64,000 nucleotides of DNA from Sinanaerobacter chloroacetimidivorans. Lineage in GTDB: Bacteria; Bacillota; Clostridia; Peptostreptococcales; Anaerovoracaceae. The position numbers and the translations under genes were made by a program. The notes under the pieces were generated by a model, which saw nothing but the letters and a program-made list of their open reading frames with translations, had not been told where the DNA came from and did not search any database. The stretch covers positions 420,153 to 484,152 of the forward strand of contig NZ_JAGSND010000001.1 in assembly GCF_018128545.1 (NCBI RefSeq), in the 5' to 3' direction. Below are positions 9,601 to 17,854 of this stretch, piece after piece; position 1 is the first letter of the stretch; each line of letters begins with the position of its first letter.

Positions 9601-12375
9601 CAGCCATGCCTGATACGGTAAAAAAGTTACAGCAAGAAGCCCCTGAAGAAACATGGCTTTTGCTCCCATCATAACCGGCACATACGGTTTTACCCTGCAG
9701 CTGTTTTGCCGTCTTGAGAAAACAGATTTACAGGTAGCGGTCATAAAAGGAAATGCCTGTACTACAAGAAAGTAGCCGAGCCAGAAATAGATACTCCCAG
9801 GCAGGATACTGAAGCTTAAGATCCCCATAATCATAAGAGAGGGGGCCACAAGGCTCCGCCTCAGGTTGTCCAACATTTTCCATCTCGACAATAAGGAAAT
9901 AGGATTGGATATTTTTTTACCGCAGCCGTTTCTGATTTTTCTTCCCATCATAGGCAGTAGCTGCCAGTCCCCCCTGACCCAGCGGTGAAGTCTGGACGTA
10001 TAGGAATTATACCTGGAGGGATAGGAATCCACCAGGATCAGATCCGTAACCAAGCCGGTTCTGACATAAGATCCTTCCAGAAGATCATGGCTCAAAATTA
10101 AATTTTCGGGTATTGCACCCTTCAATACGCTTTCAAAAACTTTTAAATCATAGATACCCTTACCGGTAAAGATCCCTTCACCGAACAAATCCTGATAAAC
10201 ATCGGAGATGGCGTTGGCATACGGGTCAATTCCTTTCTGACCCGTAAAAATTCTGGAAAAAACAGAACGGTTGGAGCTCTCGATCTCGATGTCTATTCTT
10301 GGCTGCATTAAGCCGTATCCTTCTACCACGATCCCTCTTTCTTCATCCACTACCGGTCTGTTTAACGGGTGAGCCATGGCGCCGATCATCTTTTTTGCCA
10401 TGCCCATGGGCAGGATGGTATCACTATCCAGAGTGATGATGTACTTCACGCTGGAAAAGGGCGGATTGCTGCATGAAGAATAGACGATACTGGTATCGGT
10501 ACGTCCCAGGAGCATGTCGTTGAATTCCATCAGCGCTCCCCTTTTTCTTTCCCATCCAAACCATTTATTATTTTTTTCATTAAATTGACTTGTTCTATGG
10601 AAAAAATAAAATTTATCACAACCTTCTCCGGAATATTTTTTATTCAGTTCTTGAATTCCTTTTAAGGCAGCGTCAATTATTTTTTCGTCATTTTTCCCGT
10701 TGGGTTTGTCTGAATCTCCAAATGCGCCAAGCAGTGCAAAATACAAATTGTCCTCCCTGTTGGATAAATAGTGGCCTTCCAGGTTATTCAACAATTCTTT
10801 TACACGTTCTTCATCGGGCAATAAGGTCGGTACCACAACGATGGTGCTCATGTCTTCCGGAATGCCGTCCCTTAGTTCCATCCTCGGAAAAACGGCAGGC
10901 TTTAAAGCTTTGCATACAATCCAGTTTACCGTATGGACAGCAATTTCCGATGCCGGTATCAATACACAAAGACCGGCCAGAACGGATAGCAGAACGACAT
11001 CGGATTCTGCTGTAAAAATAGAATATTGTACGGCAAGAGCTGTAAGAAGCAGCGTTATCAAACCGATAGATCCCAAATACAGGATATACGAAGAAATTTC
11101 CCCGGGCCTTGCTGCCTTGGGCCTCCGATTACTCTTTTTCTGCCTTTTTCCCAGTAATTTTACTCCGTTTCCGATCAGATAATATCCTACATGCCAAGTA
11201 CGCCGGAGCTTCACATCATCGGGGCTTGCTCCGTTAAGGCAGGCTTGTTTTGCAAGATCAACAGCTTCCTTGGCAATATAAAGCTGTGAAACACCGTAGA
11301 TGGAAGCCATTTCTTCCACCTTGCTTTTATAATAATTACGGGTTGCAATATCCATTTCCATATAGGTTCCATCGGGATCCTGTCTCAGAATCTGATCTAC
11401 CATGCTTGCAGATTCAAAAAAATCATCCCAGTTCAGTGTCGAAACATAACGGAGGCTTGTTATGGAATTGCCCAGTGATACTGTATTGATTGACTGAAAG
11501 TTATGTTCCTTTTGTGTTATCTCTTCGGTAGTTACCCCTCGTTTGATCAGTTCTTCATCCATAACCCGAAGAATTTCCACATAACTGCGTCCTGACCTTC
11601 TCAGGCGGTAGAGAAGATGCTCAATAAAAGACCAGTTTGCCTCATTCAATAATTCCATACTACTTTTAAATAACTTTATAATCCGGCCGGTATCTTCATT
11701 TTTATAAGACTGCCATTCATAAAAAATTTCATCTGCTTTATGCCACTGCATTTGCGTGTATTTGAGATTTCCGCACAAGTGTCTGATATTTTCGATAAGG
11801 GCAAGCTTTATGACTAAGGGAATTGCCCAAATCTCTCTGTCAAAGAGAACATTATGGGATTGATATGCTTTCAGATAATCCAACAGTACCTTTTCATCAA
11901 TTAACCCGTCGGTATGGGCCACAAGTTCTACAGCAACGGCAAAAATCCGGGCGTATCCTTTTAAACGCCCGAATCTCAATACGGGGAGCTTCAAATAATT
12001 GCTTTTAATCAAATCACGTCTTAATTCTTTTACCTGCTCTTCTATCAGATAGAAATTGTCCAGGAGCCACTCCGCAGCGGGTGGTACATTGTATTTTTTT
12101 TGAATATCCTCATTTAATTCCTTATATACAGATAAGATAAACTCATAGTTTTCATTCATCCTGGGGACAGGCCAATGCAGAAAGTTTTGTCGCCTGGAAA
12201 CAGAATGCTCAATGGCAGTGTTTTTCGCATGCTTTTCAAGTTCCTCGCTGGTCAGCAGTGCATCCCTCATATTTAATTTCTTATTCGTGAATTTTCTTAA
12301 GACAAGCCATAAAAACAAAACGATACAAGCAATCAGTATCGTTCCTCCTGCTAGAAGTTTTAAATATAGATCCAT
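3616..12375 (-). CDS. Cyclic beta-1,2-glucan synthase (GT84 - GH189-like - GH94)
   Basis: About 2,919 residues. It has an N-terminal membrane anchor, a helical region, and a GT84/GT2-like glucosyltransferase at roughly residues 495-850, with the metal motif LDSDTILP near 650 and RWVRGDWQ near 800. Several membrane segments follow at about 840-1030. Next comes a middle alpha/alpha-barrel domain at about 1050-1640 (MGTSESGFN, AHHQGMSFL), beta-sandwich linkers, and a C-terminal GH94 phosphorylase-like domain with the catalytic motif GTGDWNDGMN near 2480. This is the layout of Cgs/NdvB (Brucella, rhizobia) and of the Thermoanaerobacter homologue. In this family UDP-glucose is polymerised on the protein, GH94 trims chain length and the middle domain cyclises. 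ATG 12375 (MDLYLK) is chosen because AGAGGA lies nine bases upstream; ATG 12393 has no such site. It is monocistronic. Both end domains keep their key residues. In a Gram-positive cell the product would be membrane- or wall-associated or exported. Confidence 0.92.
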   Translation of the reverse strand: MDLYLKLLAGGTILIACIVLFLWLVLRKFTNKKLNMRDALLTSEELEKHAKNTAIEHSVSRRQNFLHWPVPRMNENYEFILSVYKELNEDIQKKYNVPPAAEWLLDNFYLIEEQVKELRRDLIKSNYLKLPVLRFGRLKGYARIFAVAVELVAHTDGLIDEKVLLDYLKAYQSHNVLFDREIWAIPLVIKLALIENIRHLCGNLKYTQMQWHKADEIFYEWQSYKNEDTGRIIKLFKSSMELLNEANWSFIEHLLYRLRRSGRSYVEILRVMDEELIKRGVTTEEITQKEHNFQSINTVSLGNSITSLRYVSTLNWDDFFESASMVDQILRQDPDGTYMEMDIATRNYYKSKVEEMASIYGVSQLYIAKEAVDLAKQACLNGASPDDVKLRRTWHVGYYLIGNGVKLLGKRQKKSNRRPKAARPGEISSYILYLGSIGLITLLLTALAVQYSIFTAESDVVLLSVLAGLCVLIPASEIAVHTVNWIVCKALKPAVFPRMELRDGIPEDMSTIVVVPTLLPDEERVKELLNNLEGHYLSNREDNLYFALLGAFGDSDKPNGKNDEKIIDAALKGIQELNKKYSGEGCDKFYFFHRTSQFNEKNNKWFGWERKRGALMEFNDMLLGRTDTSIVYSSCSNPPFSSVKYIITLDSDTILPMGMAKKMIGAMAHPLNRPVVDEERGIVVEGYGLMQPRIDIEIESSNRSVFSRIFTGQKGIDPYANAISDVYQDLFGEGIFTGKGIYDLKVFESVLKGAIPENLILSHDLLEGSYVRTGLVTDLILVDSYPSRYNSYTSRLHRWVRGDWQLLPMMGRKIRNGCGKKISNPISLLSRWKMLDNLRRSLVAPSLMIMGILSFSILPGSIYFWLGYFLVVQAFPFMTATCKSVFSRRQNSCRVKPYVPVMMGAKAMFLQGLLAVTFLPYQAWLMIHAIVITLCRLYITKKNLLEWVTSADVEKFQKNSLRSYLSKMKASLLEAPILLILAIIFKGVSGVAIGMFFLLLWGSGPLIAYGISKNLNESVWKASEKELCELRRIARKTWRYFEEFTNAKGHYLAPDNYQADPPKGIAYRTSPTNIGFGLLAILTARDFGYIGTSEMINLIDKTVSTMEKLEKWNGHLYNWYHTYTLKPMRPAYISTVDSGNLASYLITLRQGLLDYLRNPLADARFLEGIRDTLFCAGKDGVKSYELICSLYSKTEKDPLDLGLWIRALEDLMTGSWFDNIKKTVWKNKMERMIQMFHKEMSELMPGAGFLNKIPEGLQKIDSKDDIGAAIEELIALLKKNQNLQDLPKAHREAIDYIERIIDSLQSTGTEPGIEESTWLYELKTALEKSIQTSEQLIERYRTLIERIDALSEAMKFEPLYDKKKQLFSIGFNPEENKLSNSYYDLLASEARQTSYLCIARGEITPNHWFRMGRSLTVVDGYKGLISWTGTMFEYLMPLLIMKSYRNTLLDETYSFVIKSQIKYGNQRRMPWGTSESGFNTMDINHEYQYKAIGVPWLGFKRGLIEDAVAAPYATFLALLVDPESAVRNIMRLKEEGLEGSYGFYEAADYTPERLPFEVKRSIVKSFMAHHQGMSFLALNNYINDNIMQKRFHSDPAIHAARLLLHEKVPANLVVTKDNKEKVIPLKENPVKEQSLVRRFSEPDPVLPKVHILSNGNYSVMITDRGTGYSKSKMMAVTRWRSDSTLDSYGMFFYLRNLEKNTVWSTTYAPFNTIPDQYEVVFTADKAVFRRMDGDIETKMEVAVASGDSVEIRRLTLKNFGEEPCTIELTSYFEIVLNAQAADEAHPAFSNLFVETEYHPERKCILASRRPRSETDKSAWLANAVVLKEDTLGDIQYETDRVQLIGRGHGVKNPIAMEKGKPLSNTSGPVLDPVMSIRVKVKIEPGMDAGISFVTAVGESNESMLSMIDNYGSPDAVEGAFQLAFARSQVETKYLNLDNREMELYQDMLSDILFISPVRRRYQDFILNNRKGQSSLWQYGISGDLPIVLVVLKKAHQVEILNEVLKAHEYWRLMDLKVDLILLSEEEHDYGHPLYQLISDIVLSNQTHDVFGRPRDIFILDRNRLQEQDLYLLYAVARIILTGDGGTMKEQVSVRQKPQLPEPKQFVEKAMEFPPYDIQEPERIFFNGLGGFSADGREYIIQLEKGQNTPAPWINVIANSKFGFLVSESGSGHTWYENSRENKLTPWSNDAVTDSPGEVIYIGDEDTGKHWTVTPLPVREEESYLIRHGFGYSIFEHASHGLIQRLSYHVPMDESVKICILSLENSSDLTRNLTLTYYIRPVLGVSDQVTAMHIKTSISESGTFMVENPYNEEFPGRICFIEASESPSSFTGDRKEFFGFGDMSSPECLLREGLSGAVGTGLDPCAAIQIKITLEPKETREMVFLLGMTDTLQEVDRITKKYGNIENAKDSLAESQKFWKEKMSILQVDTPDVSMNLMLNGWLPYQILSCRIWARSAFYQSGGAFGFRDQLQDCLSIVNLYPELARKQILLHARHQFIQGDVQHWWHEPLGKGTRTRISDDLLWLPFVTSEYIRITGDHRILDEEIPFLEDAVLAEGEEERYGRPGVSDTISSLYDHCVRTIEISLRFGEHGLPLMGTGDWNDGMNTVGNRGLGESVWMGWFLITVLEKFAPVCMEMGEEDRAKKYSEIRSDLLDAVETSGWDGNWYRRAYFDNGQPLGSVHNSDCKIDSIAQSWAVISGAGDKQRSVQAMNSLEDYLVRREEGLIKLLTPPFDKGDLEPGYIKGYIPGVRENGGQYTHAAAWAIIAFAKLGEGDKARELFELINPIHHTDNYREYSRYKVEPYVMAADVYTSYPHAGRGGWSWYTGSAGWMYRAGIEYILGFQKNRDTIVLDPCIPKKWKEYTMKYKYLDTLYEIKINNMDGVNQGVKEVSVDGEISLGNQFTFVNDGKTHQVEIFMGI

Positions 12376-12393
12376 GCTAAATAATCCTCTCAT

Positions 12394-12717
12394 TAGTATT
12401 ATGAAATAAGATTCTTTAACATTTTCCCCTGGGTTTGATAAAATATTCAGATTTACACATTCAGAAAAGAAGAATTAACAAAAAAAGTAAAAAAAGAAGA
12501 TTGCATCAAAGTCTATTGACCCTCAAAAAACGAAGGCTATAATAAAAATAGTATAGAATGGGATTTCTTTGAAAAAACCAATTTTAGAATATACAAAAAA
12601 ATAAAATAAAAAAAAAAAATGAAAAAAATATGGTTCCCGGGAAGTTTTTGCATCCTGGAATCATCTTATTAGTGTCCGGATAAAAACGTTAACGTGAAAG
12701 TGAGATTGGAATAACTG
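12394..12717. other. Intergenic region between divergent glucan synthase and sigma-factor genes
   Basis: About 320 bases of very A-rich DNA on the plus strand (runs of A near 12480-12500 and 12590-12625). It contains one good plus-strand promoter (12516-12543) and no reading frame that I can support. The minus-strand promoter for the glucan synthase was not identified with confidence. Confidence 0.6.
12516..12543 (+). promoter_or_regulatory. Sigma-A-type promoter upstream of the ECF sigma gene
   Basis: TTGACC and TATAAT separated by 16 bases. It leaves a leader of about 165 bases before the ATG at 12718. A partial dyad AACGTTAACGT near 12688 in the leader might be a second, regulated element, but that is weak. 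Confidence 0.65.
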
Positions 12718-13200
12718 ATGACAGAACAACACGAAAAGTTTTGCAGCCTGATAAAGGAATACCGGCCAGGGTTATTTCGCGTTGCAAAAGGAATTTTAAA
12801 AAATGATATGGACGCTGAAGATGCTGTGAGTGAAACAACCTGTAAAGCTTTTGCTAATCTTCATAAACTGAGGGCTTTTGACAGCTTTAAACCATGGGTT
12901 ATGAAAATCCTTATAAACGAAGCCTATGGCATCGCAAGGAAGCGTAAAAAGACCGAGCCTCTGGTTGACATGTCAGACGAAAGCGATCATTCGGATATGC
13001 TCGAATCACTTGAACTTTGGGATGCCGTTAAGCTTCTAGGCGTTGAATTTAGAACAGTTACGATTTTATTCTACTATGAGGATATGAGTATCAAGGAAAT
13101 CAGTAAAATTTTGAATTTACCTCAAGGTACCGTTAATTCAAGGCTTAAACGCTCAAGAGAAAAACTGAAAACCATACTTACAAGTAAGGAGGTTACATAA
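12718..13200 (+). CDS. ECF-type RNA polymerase sigma factor
   Basis: 160 residues. Region 2 spans about residues 8-75 (LFRVAKGILKNDMDAEDAVSE type motif, then KPWVMKILINEAY). Region 4 spans about 100-155 and includes the helix-turn-helix MSIKEISKILNLPQGTVNSR. It directs RNA polymerase to a stress or envelope regulon. The stop codon is immediately followed by the start of a membrane-anchored DUF4179 protein, the standard sigma/anti-sigma pairing, with AAGGAGG at the junction. The regulon cannot be read from this window; the divergent glucan synthase is a candidate only by position. Confidence 0.9.
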   Translation: MTEQHEKFCSLIKEYRPGLFRVAKGILKNDMDAEDAVSETTCKAFANLHKLRAFDSFKPWVMKILINEAYGIARKRKKTEPLVDMSDESDHSDMLESLELWDAVKLLGVEFRTVTILFYYEDMSIKEISKILNLPQGTVNSRLKRSREKLKTILTSKEVT

Positions 13201-14307
13201 ATGGATCAATTTGATGATAGAATCAAAGCAAAAGCAAAACTGGAACCCATTTTCCTGCCCGAAGGATTTGAGGAGCGCAATGATCAGCTTATTAAAGGAC
13301 TTGATGCTCCTATCATTTCTAAAAGAACATTCAAAATTCCTGTTTTCCGTTTCTTCAGATCACCTGTAATTGCAGCTTTCATGATTGTAGTGCTTTCATG
13401 CTCTGCCGCCGCTGCATATACCCTATCAGGAGGAGACTTTTTTAAACAATTTTTCGAAGATAAAGCAAATAATGATGCAGGAAATGATTATAACTACATG
13501 AATACGGAACAGCTTAATGATATGGCTTCAAGTACAGTGGGTACGGTTGTCGGCACGGAGTATCTCACTATAGACGTTATGGGTGTTATCGTAAGTGGAA
13601 ATACTGCAAAAATCATGTTGAGAGTTACGGCAAATCAGCTTGACAGTGTCCTATACGACAACGGAATGGAGCCGCTGGAAAACTATAGATTCCATGACGC
13701 CGTATCGGGCAGCCTTTTTAACGATTTTGAAATGGGGTCCATCGGCTATTATTACAGCGATAAAAATGAAAACCTTGCTCCGAATCAGTTTGAAATCCTG
13801 TATACCTTGATCGGAAAAGGAGATTTTGAAAAAGCTCAATACACCATAGAATTGAAGGATTTCGGTTATTTTGACTTCAGCAGAGAGGATCAATTTGCGC
13901 CTTTATACAGTGGCAGCTGGCAGTTCAATGTTGCCTTTGATCCCGATTCAGATACCAGTAAAAGTCTCTTTATTGACAAAAACATCATGATTGGGGGCTA
14001 TAGCTTTAGCCTTAACAGCGTAAATATTACTCCATTGGCCTGTACAATCAATTTAAAATGCAATGAAGGAGATGAGGTCTATCTTGATAAACATATAACG
14101 GAAATATTCAAGACTTTTAACGAAGAAAGCAAAGATTGCTCGTTAATGCTTGCGAATGGTACAACATTAAGCAGCGGTCAATTTGACGTCTCCCCTTCCG
14201 GCGGAGCGGAAGGATTTACGTTAATACTTGTTTTCAATGGGCCGATTACTGTTGATAGTATTGTATCACTTTCCTTGTTTGGAATCGAATACTCCTTGAA
14301 TCAATAA
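13201..14307 (+). CDS. DUF4179-like membrane protein, probable anti-sigma factor
   Basis: 368 residues with a cytoplasmic N-terminus of about 60 residues, a single membrane helix at about 57-77 (VIAAFMIVVLSCSAAAAYTL) and a large outer domain rich in beta structure. The layout and gene order match DUF4179 proteins, encoded directly after ECF sigma factors and presumed to hold them at the membrane. The ATG abuts the sigma stop codon (zero bases between), behind AAGGAGGTTACATAA, so translation is coupled. The signal sensed by the outer domain is unknown. There is no zinc-binding anti-sigma motif (HxxxCxxC) in the N-terminus, unlike the anti-sigma factor at 53576-54580. Confidence 0.78.
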   Translation: MDQFDDRIKAKAKLEPIFLPEGFEERNDQLIKGLDAPIISKRTFKIPVFRFFRSPVIAAFMIVVLSCSAAAAYTLSGGDFFKQFFEDKANNDAGNDYNYMNTEQLNDMASSTVGTVVGTEYLTIDVMGVIVSGNTAKIMLRVTANQLDSVLYDNGMEPLENYRFHDAVSGSLFNDFEMGSIGYYYSDKNENLAPNQFEILYTLIGKGDFEKAQYTIELKDFGYFDFSREDQFAPLYSGSWQFNVAFDPDSDTSKSLFIDKNIMIGGYSFSLNSVNITPLACTINLKCNEGDEVYLDKHITEIFKTFNEESKDCSLMLANGTTLSSGQFDVSPSGGAEGFTLILVFNGPITVDSIVSLSLFGIEYSLNQ

Positions 14308-14398
14308 TATTTCCCTGCCCTCTATACAGATCGTAAATAATTTTCTATAATTTAACATAGTTACGATAATGTTTCAGAAAGAAGTAAGAGGAAATTGC

Positions 14399-16033
14399 AT
14401 GAAAGTATTACTGATTTACAATCCCAATGCAGGAAACCATACCTTTAAAAATAATCTGGATTCAATTATGGAGAAATTCCAGGCACAAGGTTATTTAGTA
14501 AGTCCATTTCGCCTCGGACAAGGCATCGATTTGAATGAACTCTTTCAAAAAATCGATCCTGCAGAATACAAGAAGCTGCTGATTGCCGGAGGTGACGGTA
14601 CGATAAACCAAGTCCTCAATGCAATGTTACATAATGGGATCACATTACCGATTGGTATTTACCCCGCGGGGACAGCCAATGATTTTGCTCAAAATTTCAA
14701 TTTACCGCCAATGGTTGATGAAATCACAGATATCTATACAAGAGAGAACTATTCCTATGCAGATATCGGAATGATCAATAACCGGTATTTTATCAATGTG
14801 GCTAGTCTGGGATGCCTTGTTGACGTCAGCCAAAAGACGGATACTAAATTAAAGAACAGCTTTGGGATTTTTTCCTATTATCTGAAAGGGATAGAGGAAT
14901 TCCAAAGGCTGAAACCCGTCAGGATCAGAATTGAAAGCGATCAATTGATATTTGATGAGGAAGCCTACTTTATGCTGATCATGAACGGCAAGTCTGCGGG
15001 AGGATTTAAGAAGATTGCTCCGCTGTCCGTATATAACGATGGGTTACTGGACATTTACATCTTCAAGAAGTGTCCTTTGATTGATTTGATGGCTTTGGTC
15101 GGGAAAGCACTTAAAGGTGAACATGACACGAGCCCCCATGTTATCTATTTTCAAACATCAAAGCTTACCGTCATGTGTGATGAAAACATTGGTACAGATC
15201 TGGATGGAGAAAAAGGCATCGGTTTCCCCTTGAATGTTCAGGTTCTTCCTTCTCATCTTAAAATCAACACGAAATTCAATAATGAAGATGGATTCAGCAG
15301 CACAAGAGAGTTCAGTTTTGCTGATGTAAAATTCGCGGCAGAACAGATTTCTAACGGTGTCCTGAGTGAAATGGCAAGACCGTTCAGAGAATTCAGGATC
15401 GACCGGAATGTTATCGCCGACATGGTGAAGATCGTATCAGACCTGCCCAGGCATAATGCGTTGAATTATATTAATAAAGGTTCACTTAACAATGAGTACT
15501 TCAAAATTGCAGAGGAATCGCTCAATGATGGATATCTTTATGTGGTTCTTTCCAGTACAGGTAGTGCTGCAGGTGAACTAATCCGCAAGGTGACGAAGAA
15601 GGAATACTCGCATGCCTCCCTCTCCTTTGACCAGGAACTCCGAACAATTATCAGCTATAACGGAGGCGAAAATATATATGAGCCTGGGTTAAATCAGGAA
15701 ATGCTGGAGTTCTTCAACCAGAAGGAAGATGCCAACATTATCATATATAAAATAAAGGCAACGAGAGAGGAAAAATTCCAGGCTTTGGAGGAAGTCAAAA
15801 AAATCAATTCCTTGGGAAGCTCCTATAACCTGCTTGGTCTCCTTGTCCCCTATTCTCACAGGGAGAATATCATGTTCTGTTCCCAGTTTGTCTATTCGAT
15901 CCTAAAGGCTGTCGGACTTCATTATTTTGATAAAAAGCCGGAGGATGTCAAGCCTACGGATTTTGTGGAATTGGATTACAAAAGGAATCTTCAGTTTCAC
16001 TCCCAAATATTCTTTAAGGATTATTTCGAATAA
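14399..16033 (+). CDS. Diacylglycerol/lipid kinase fused to a permuted papain-like (NlpC/P60, YiiX/LRAT-type) domain
   Basis: 544 residues. The first ~295 form a YegS/BmrU/DgkB-type lipid kinase: LLIYNPNAG at the N-terminus, GGDGT at residues 64-68, and PAGTANDFAQ for nucleotide and metal binding. A linker of ~80 residues follows. The C-terminal ~150 residues look like the circularly permuted NlpC/P60 fold: a catalytic-type His405 in EYSHASLSF comes before Cys494 in MFCSQFVYSIL, the order seen in YiiX/YaeF and lecithin:retinol acyltransferase. ATG 14399 is preferred to ATG 14369 because AAGAGGAAA lies just upstream of it. The kinase would phosphorylate diacylglycerol or a related lipid at the membrane; the second domain may cleave or transfer an acyl or peptide group. 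The combined activity is an inference. Confidence 0.85.
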   Translation: MKVLLIYNPNAGNHTFKNNLDSIMEKFQAQGYLVSPFRLGQGIDLNELFQKIDPAEYKKLLIAGGDGTINQVLNAMLHNGITLPIGIYPAGTANDFAQNFNLPPMVDEITDIYTRENYSYADIGMINNRYFINVASLGCLVDVSQKTDTKLKNSFGIFSYYLKGIEEFQRLKPVRIRIESDQLIFDEEAYFMLIMNGKSAGGFKKIAPLSVYNDGLLDIYIFKKCPLIDLMALVGKALKGEHDTSPHVIYFQTSKLTVMCDENIGTDLDGEKGIGFPLNVQVLPSHLKINTKFNNEDGFSSTREFSFADVKFAAEQISNGVLSEMARPFREFRIDRNVIADMVKIVSDLPRHNALNYINKGSLNNEYFKIAEESLNDGYLYVVLSSTGSAAGELIRKVTKKEYSHASLSFDQELRTIISYNGGENIYEPGLNQEMLEFFNQKEDANIIIYKIKATREEKFQALEEVKKINSLGSSYNLLGLLVPYSHRENIMFCSQFVYSILKAVGLHYFDKKPEDVKPTDFVELDYKRNLQFHSQIFFKDYFE

Positions 16034-16057
16034 AGAATGCTTTAGATATTGCATGAG

Positions 16058-16116
16058 AATAACGGGAGCATCTGGGACTTTTCAATATGAAGTGCCCAGT
16101 TTACTCCCGTTATTTT
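16058..16116. terminator. Large bidirectional hairpin between convergent genes
   Basis: Outer stem AATAACGGGAG/CTCCCGTTATT with an inner stem CTGGG-ACTT/AAGT-CCCAG (one bulge), followed by TTTT on the plus strand. It serves the kinase fusion and probably the convergent DUF4309 gene. Confidence 0.75.
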
Positions 16117-16148
16117 AAATCGGAAGGATACGTATATTGACCGATGCC

Positions 16149-16760
16149 CTACTCTTCTTCCTGCCATATTGAAATAGATTGAACCATTTCACTTTGCTCG
16201 TCTATTTCGAAATCAGCTACATATTTATCAGCTCTATAACTGACAATTAAATGATTATCAGCATAGAGTTCACTGTATTGAGAAATATATGTATTATTTG
16301 GGGCTCCTAATATTTCTTCCAACTGCTTCAGAGGCATACCTATTTGAATTCCGTATATTGCTTCTTCACCGGTATAATAGATCCCTATCACTTTTCCGTA
16401 AGTGATTCCTTCATTTGAAATAAGACCATCCGTTAAAAAATAAATGTCATCATAGGATAATAAAAGGCCTCCCATAAAATTAACTTTCTCATCGGGTTCT
16501 CCCCATCGTTCGATAATCTCAATGCTATCTGCCCCGATACCAAATTCAATTCCGTTCATATGTCCCTTGTACAATAATTCTAAGGCTGAGTTATAGGCTT
16601 CCTTCTCATCCTCTATATCAGAAGATTTTTGATTTGTATGATTTAAGTTCTGCTCTGTTTGATTTTTATTCCCGTTATTTTCAATGGTTATTTTATTTCC
16701 ACTGTAAAACATAAAAATCAATACGAAAACAAGAAAAGCTGAGACAATCCATTTCTTCAT
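16149..16760 (-). CDS. DUF4309 (YjgB-like) membrane-anchored or secreted protein
   Basis: 203 residues from ATG 16760 (MKKWIVS). A hydrophobic signal or anchor segment covers residues 2-22 with no lipobox cysteine. A polar Asn/Gln-rich linker follows, then a domain of about 130 residues with IEIIERWGEPDEK and QIGMPLKQLEEILGAP, a twice-repeated G-x-P pattern typical of DUF4309 and of BLIP/SmpA-like folds. Function is unknown; Bacillus relatives are secreted or in the cell envelope. An alternative start at 16814 would add 18 basic residues, but no ribosome site supports it. The best upstream site is AAAGG, 12 bases away, so the start is uncertain. Confidence 0.7.
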   Translation of the reverse strand: MKKWIVSAFLVFVLIFMFYSGNKITIENNGNKNQTEQNLNHTNQKSSDIEDEKEAYNSALELLYKGHMNGIEFGIGADSIEIIERWGEPDEKVNFMGGLLLSYDDIYFLTDGLISNEGITYGKVIGIYYTGEEAIYGIQIGMPLKQLEEILGAPNNTYISQYSELYADNHLIVSYRADKYVADFEIDEQSEMVQSISIWQEEE

Positions 16761-16981
16761 TTTTTTCACCAACCTTTCATTCCTGCCCCTTTTTCTCCTT
16801 CTATTATACACCAAAATCTAAGAGCAAAGAGATATAACTTTCGATTGTTCTGCTCTATCCGAACTGTTGATTACTGTTAACTGTTATTATGAAATTTTTA
16901 TTTTCTGTAACTTTACCTAATATCAGTTTTGGTATATGATGAAACAAATTTATTTTAATGACAAATTACAAGGGGGCTAAA

Positions 16982-17854
16982 ATGAACAATCGTTATGAAT
17001 TAAATAAGAATTTAGCACAAATGCTTAAGGGCGGTGTAATCATGGACGTTACCACTCCAGAGCAAGCGCAAATTGCAGAAGAAGCCGGTGCATGTGCTGT
17101 AATGGCTCTTGAAAGAATCCCAGCAGACATTCGGGCTGCTGGCGGAGTTTCAAGAATGAGTGATTCTAAAATGATCAAAGGGATACAGCAAGCAGTATCC
17201 ATACCGGTAATGGCAAAGGTACGAATTGGACATTTTGCCGAGGCTCAGATTCTTCAAGCCATCGACATAGACTACATAGATGAAAGCGAAGTTCTTTCAC
17301 CGGCTGATGACACTTTCCATATTGACAAAACCAAGTTCGATGTTCCTTTCGTATGCGGGGCAAAAGATCTTGGCGAGGCACTTAGAAGGATTGCCGAAGG
17401 CGCTTCTATGATCCGCACAAAAGGTGAACCTGGCACGGGAGACGTCATCCAGGCGGTACGCCACATGAGACTTATAAACCAACAGATCCGACACCTGCAG
17501 AATCTTAGAGAAGATGAACTGTTCCAGGCTGCAAAGGATCTTCAGGCCCCGTTTGATCTGGTTCAATTCGTAAATCAAAATGGCAAGCTGCCTGTTGTAA
17601 ACTTTGCTGCCGGAGGAATTGCAACTCCTGCAGATGCCGCTTTAATGATGCAGCTTGGTGCAGAGGGTGTGTTTGTCGGATCAGGAATATTTAAATCAGG
17701 AAACCCGGCAAAAAGAGCCCAGGCAATTGTTAAGGCAGTTACGAACTACAATGATCCTAAATTACTGGCAGAATATTCAGAAGGTCTGGGTGAAGCCATG
17801 GTAGGCATCAATGAACAGGAAATTGAATTGCTGATGGCTCAAAGAGGTGTATGA
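16982..17854 (+). CDS. pdxS: Pyridoxal 5'-phosphate synthase, lyase subunit PdxS
   Basis: 290 residues, full length for the family. It builds PLP from ribose 5-phosphate, glyceraldehyde 3-phosphate and ammonia. Visible signatures are the barrel start [45 protein letters not shown] with the catalytic lysine, and the phosphate-binding GEPGTGDV and [16 protein letters not shown] 16982 follows AAGGGGGCT. The pdxT start overlaps the stop codon region, so the two subunits are co-translated and form the usual 12+12 complex. No PdxR-type regulator gene is next to it. Confidence 0.98.
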   Translation: MNNRYELNKNLAQMLKGGVIMDVTTPEQAQIAEEAGACAVMALERIPADIRAAGGVSRMSDSKMIKGIQQAVSIPVMAKVRIGHFAEAQILQAIDIDYIDESEVLSPADDTFHIDKTKFDVPFVCGAKDLGEALRRIAEGASMIRTKGEPGTGDVIQAVRHMRLINQQIRHLQNLREDELFQAAKDLQAPFDLVQFVNQNGKLPVVNFAAGGIATPADAALMMQLGAEGVFVGSGIFKSGNPAKRAQAIVKAVTNYNDPKLLAEYSEGLGEAMVGINEQEIELLMAQRGV

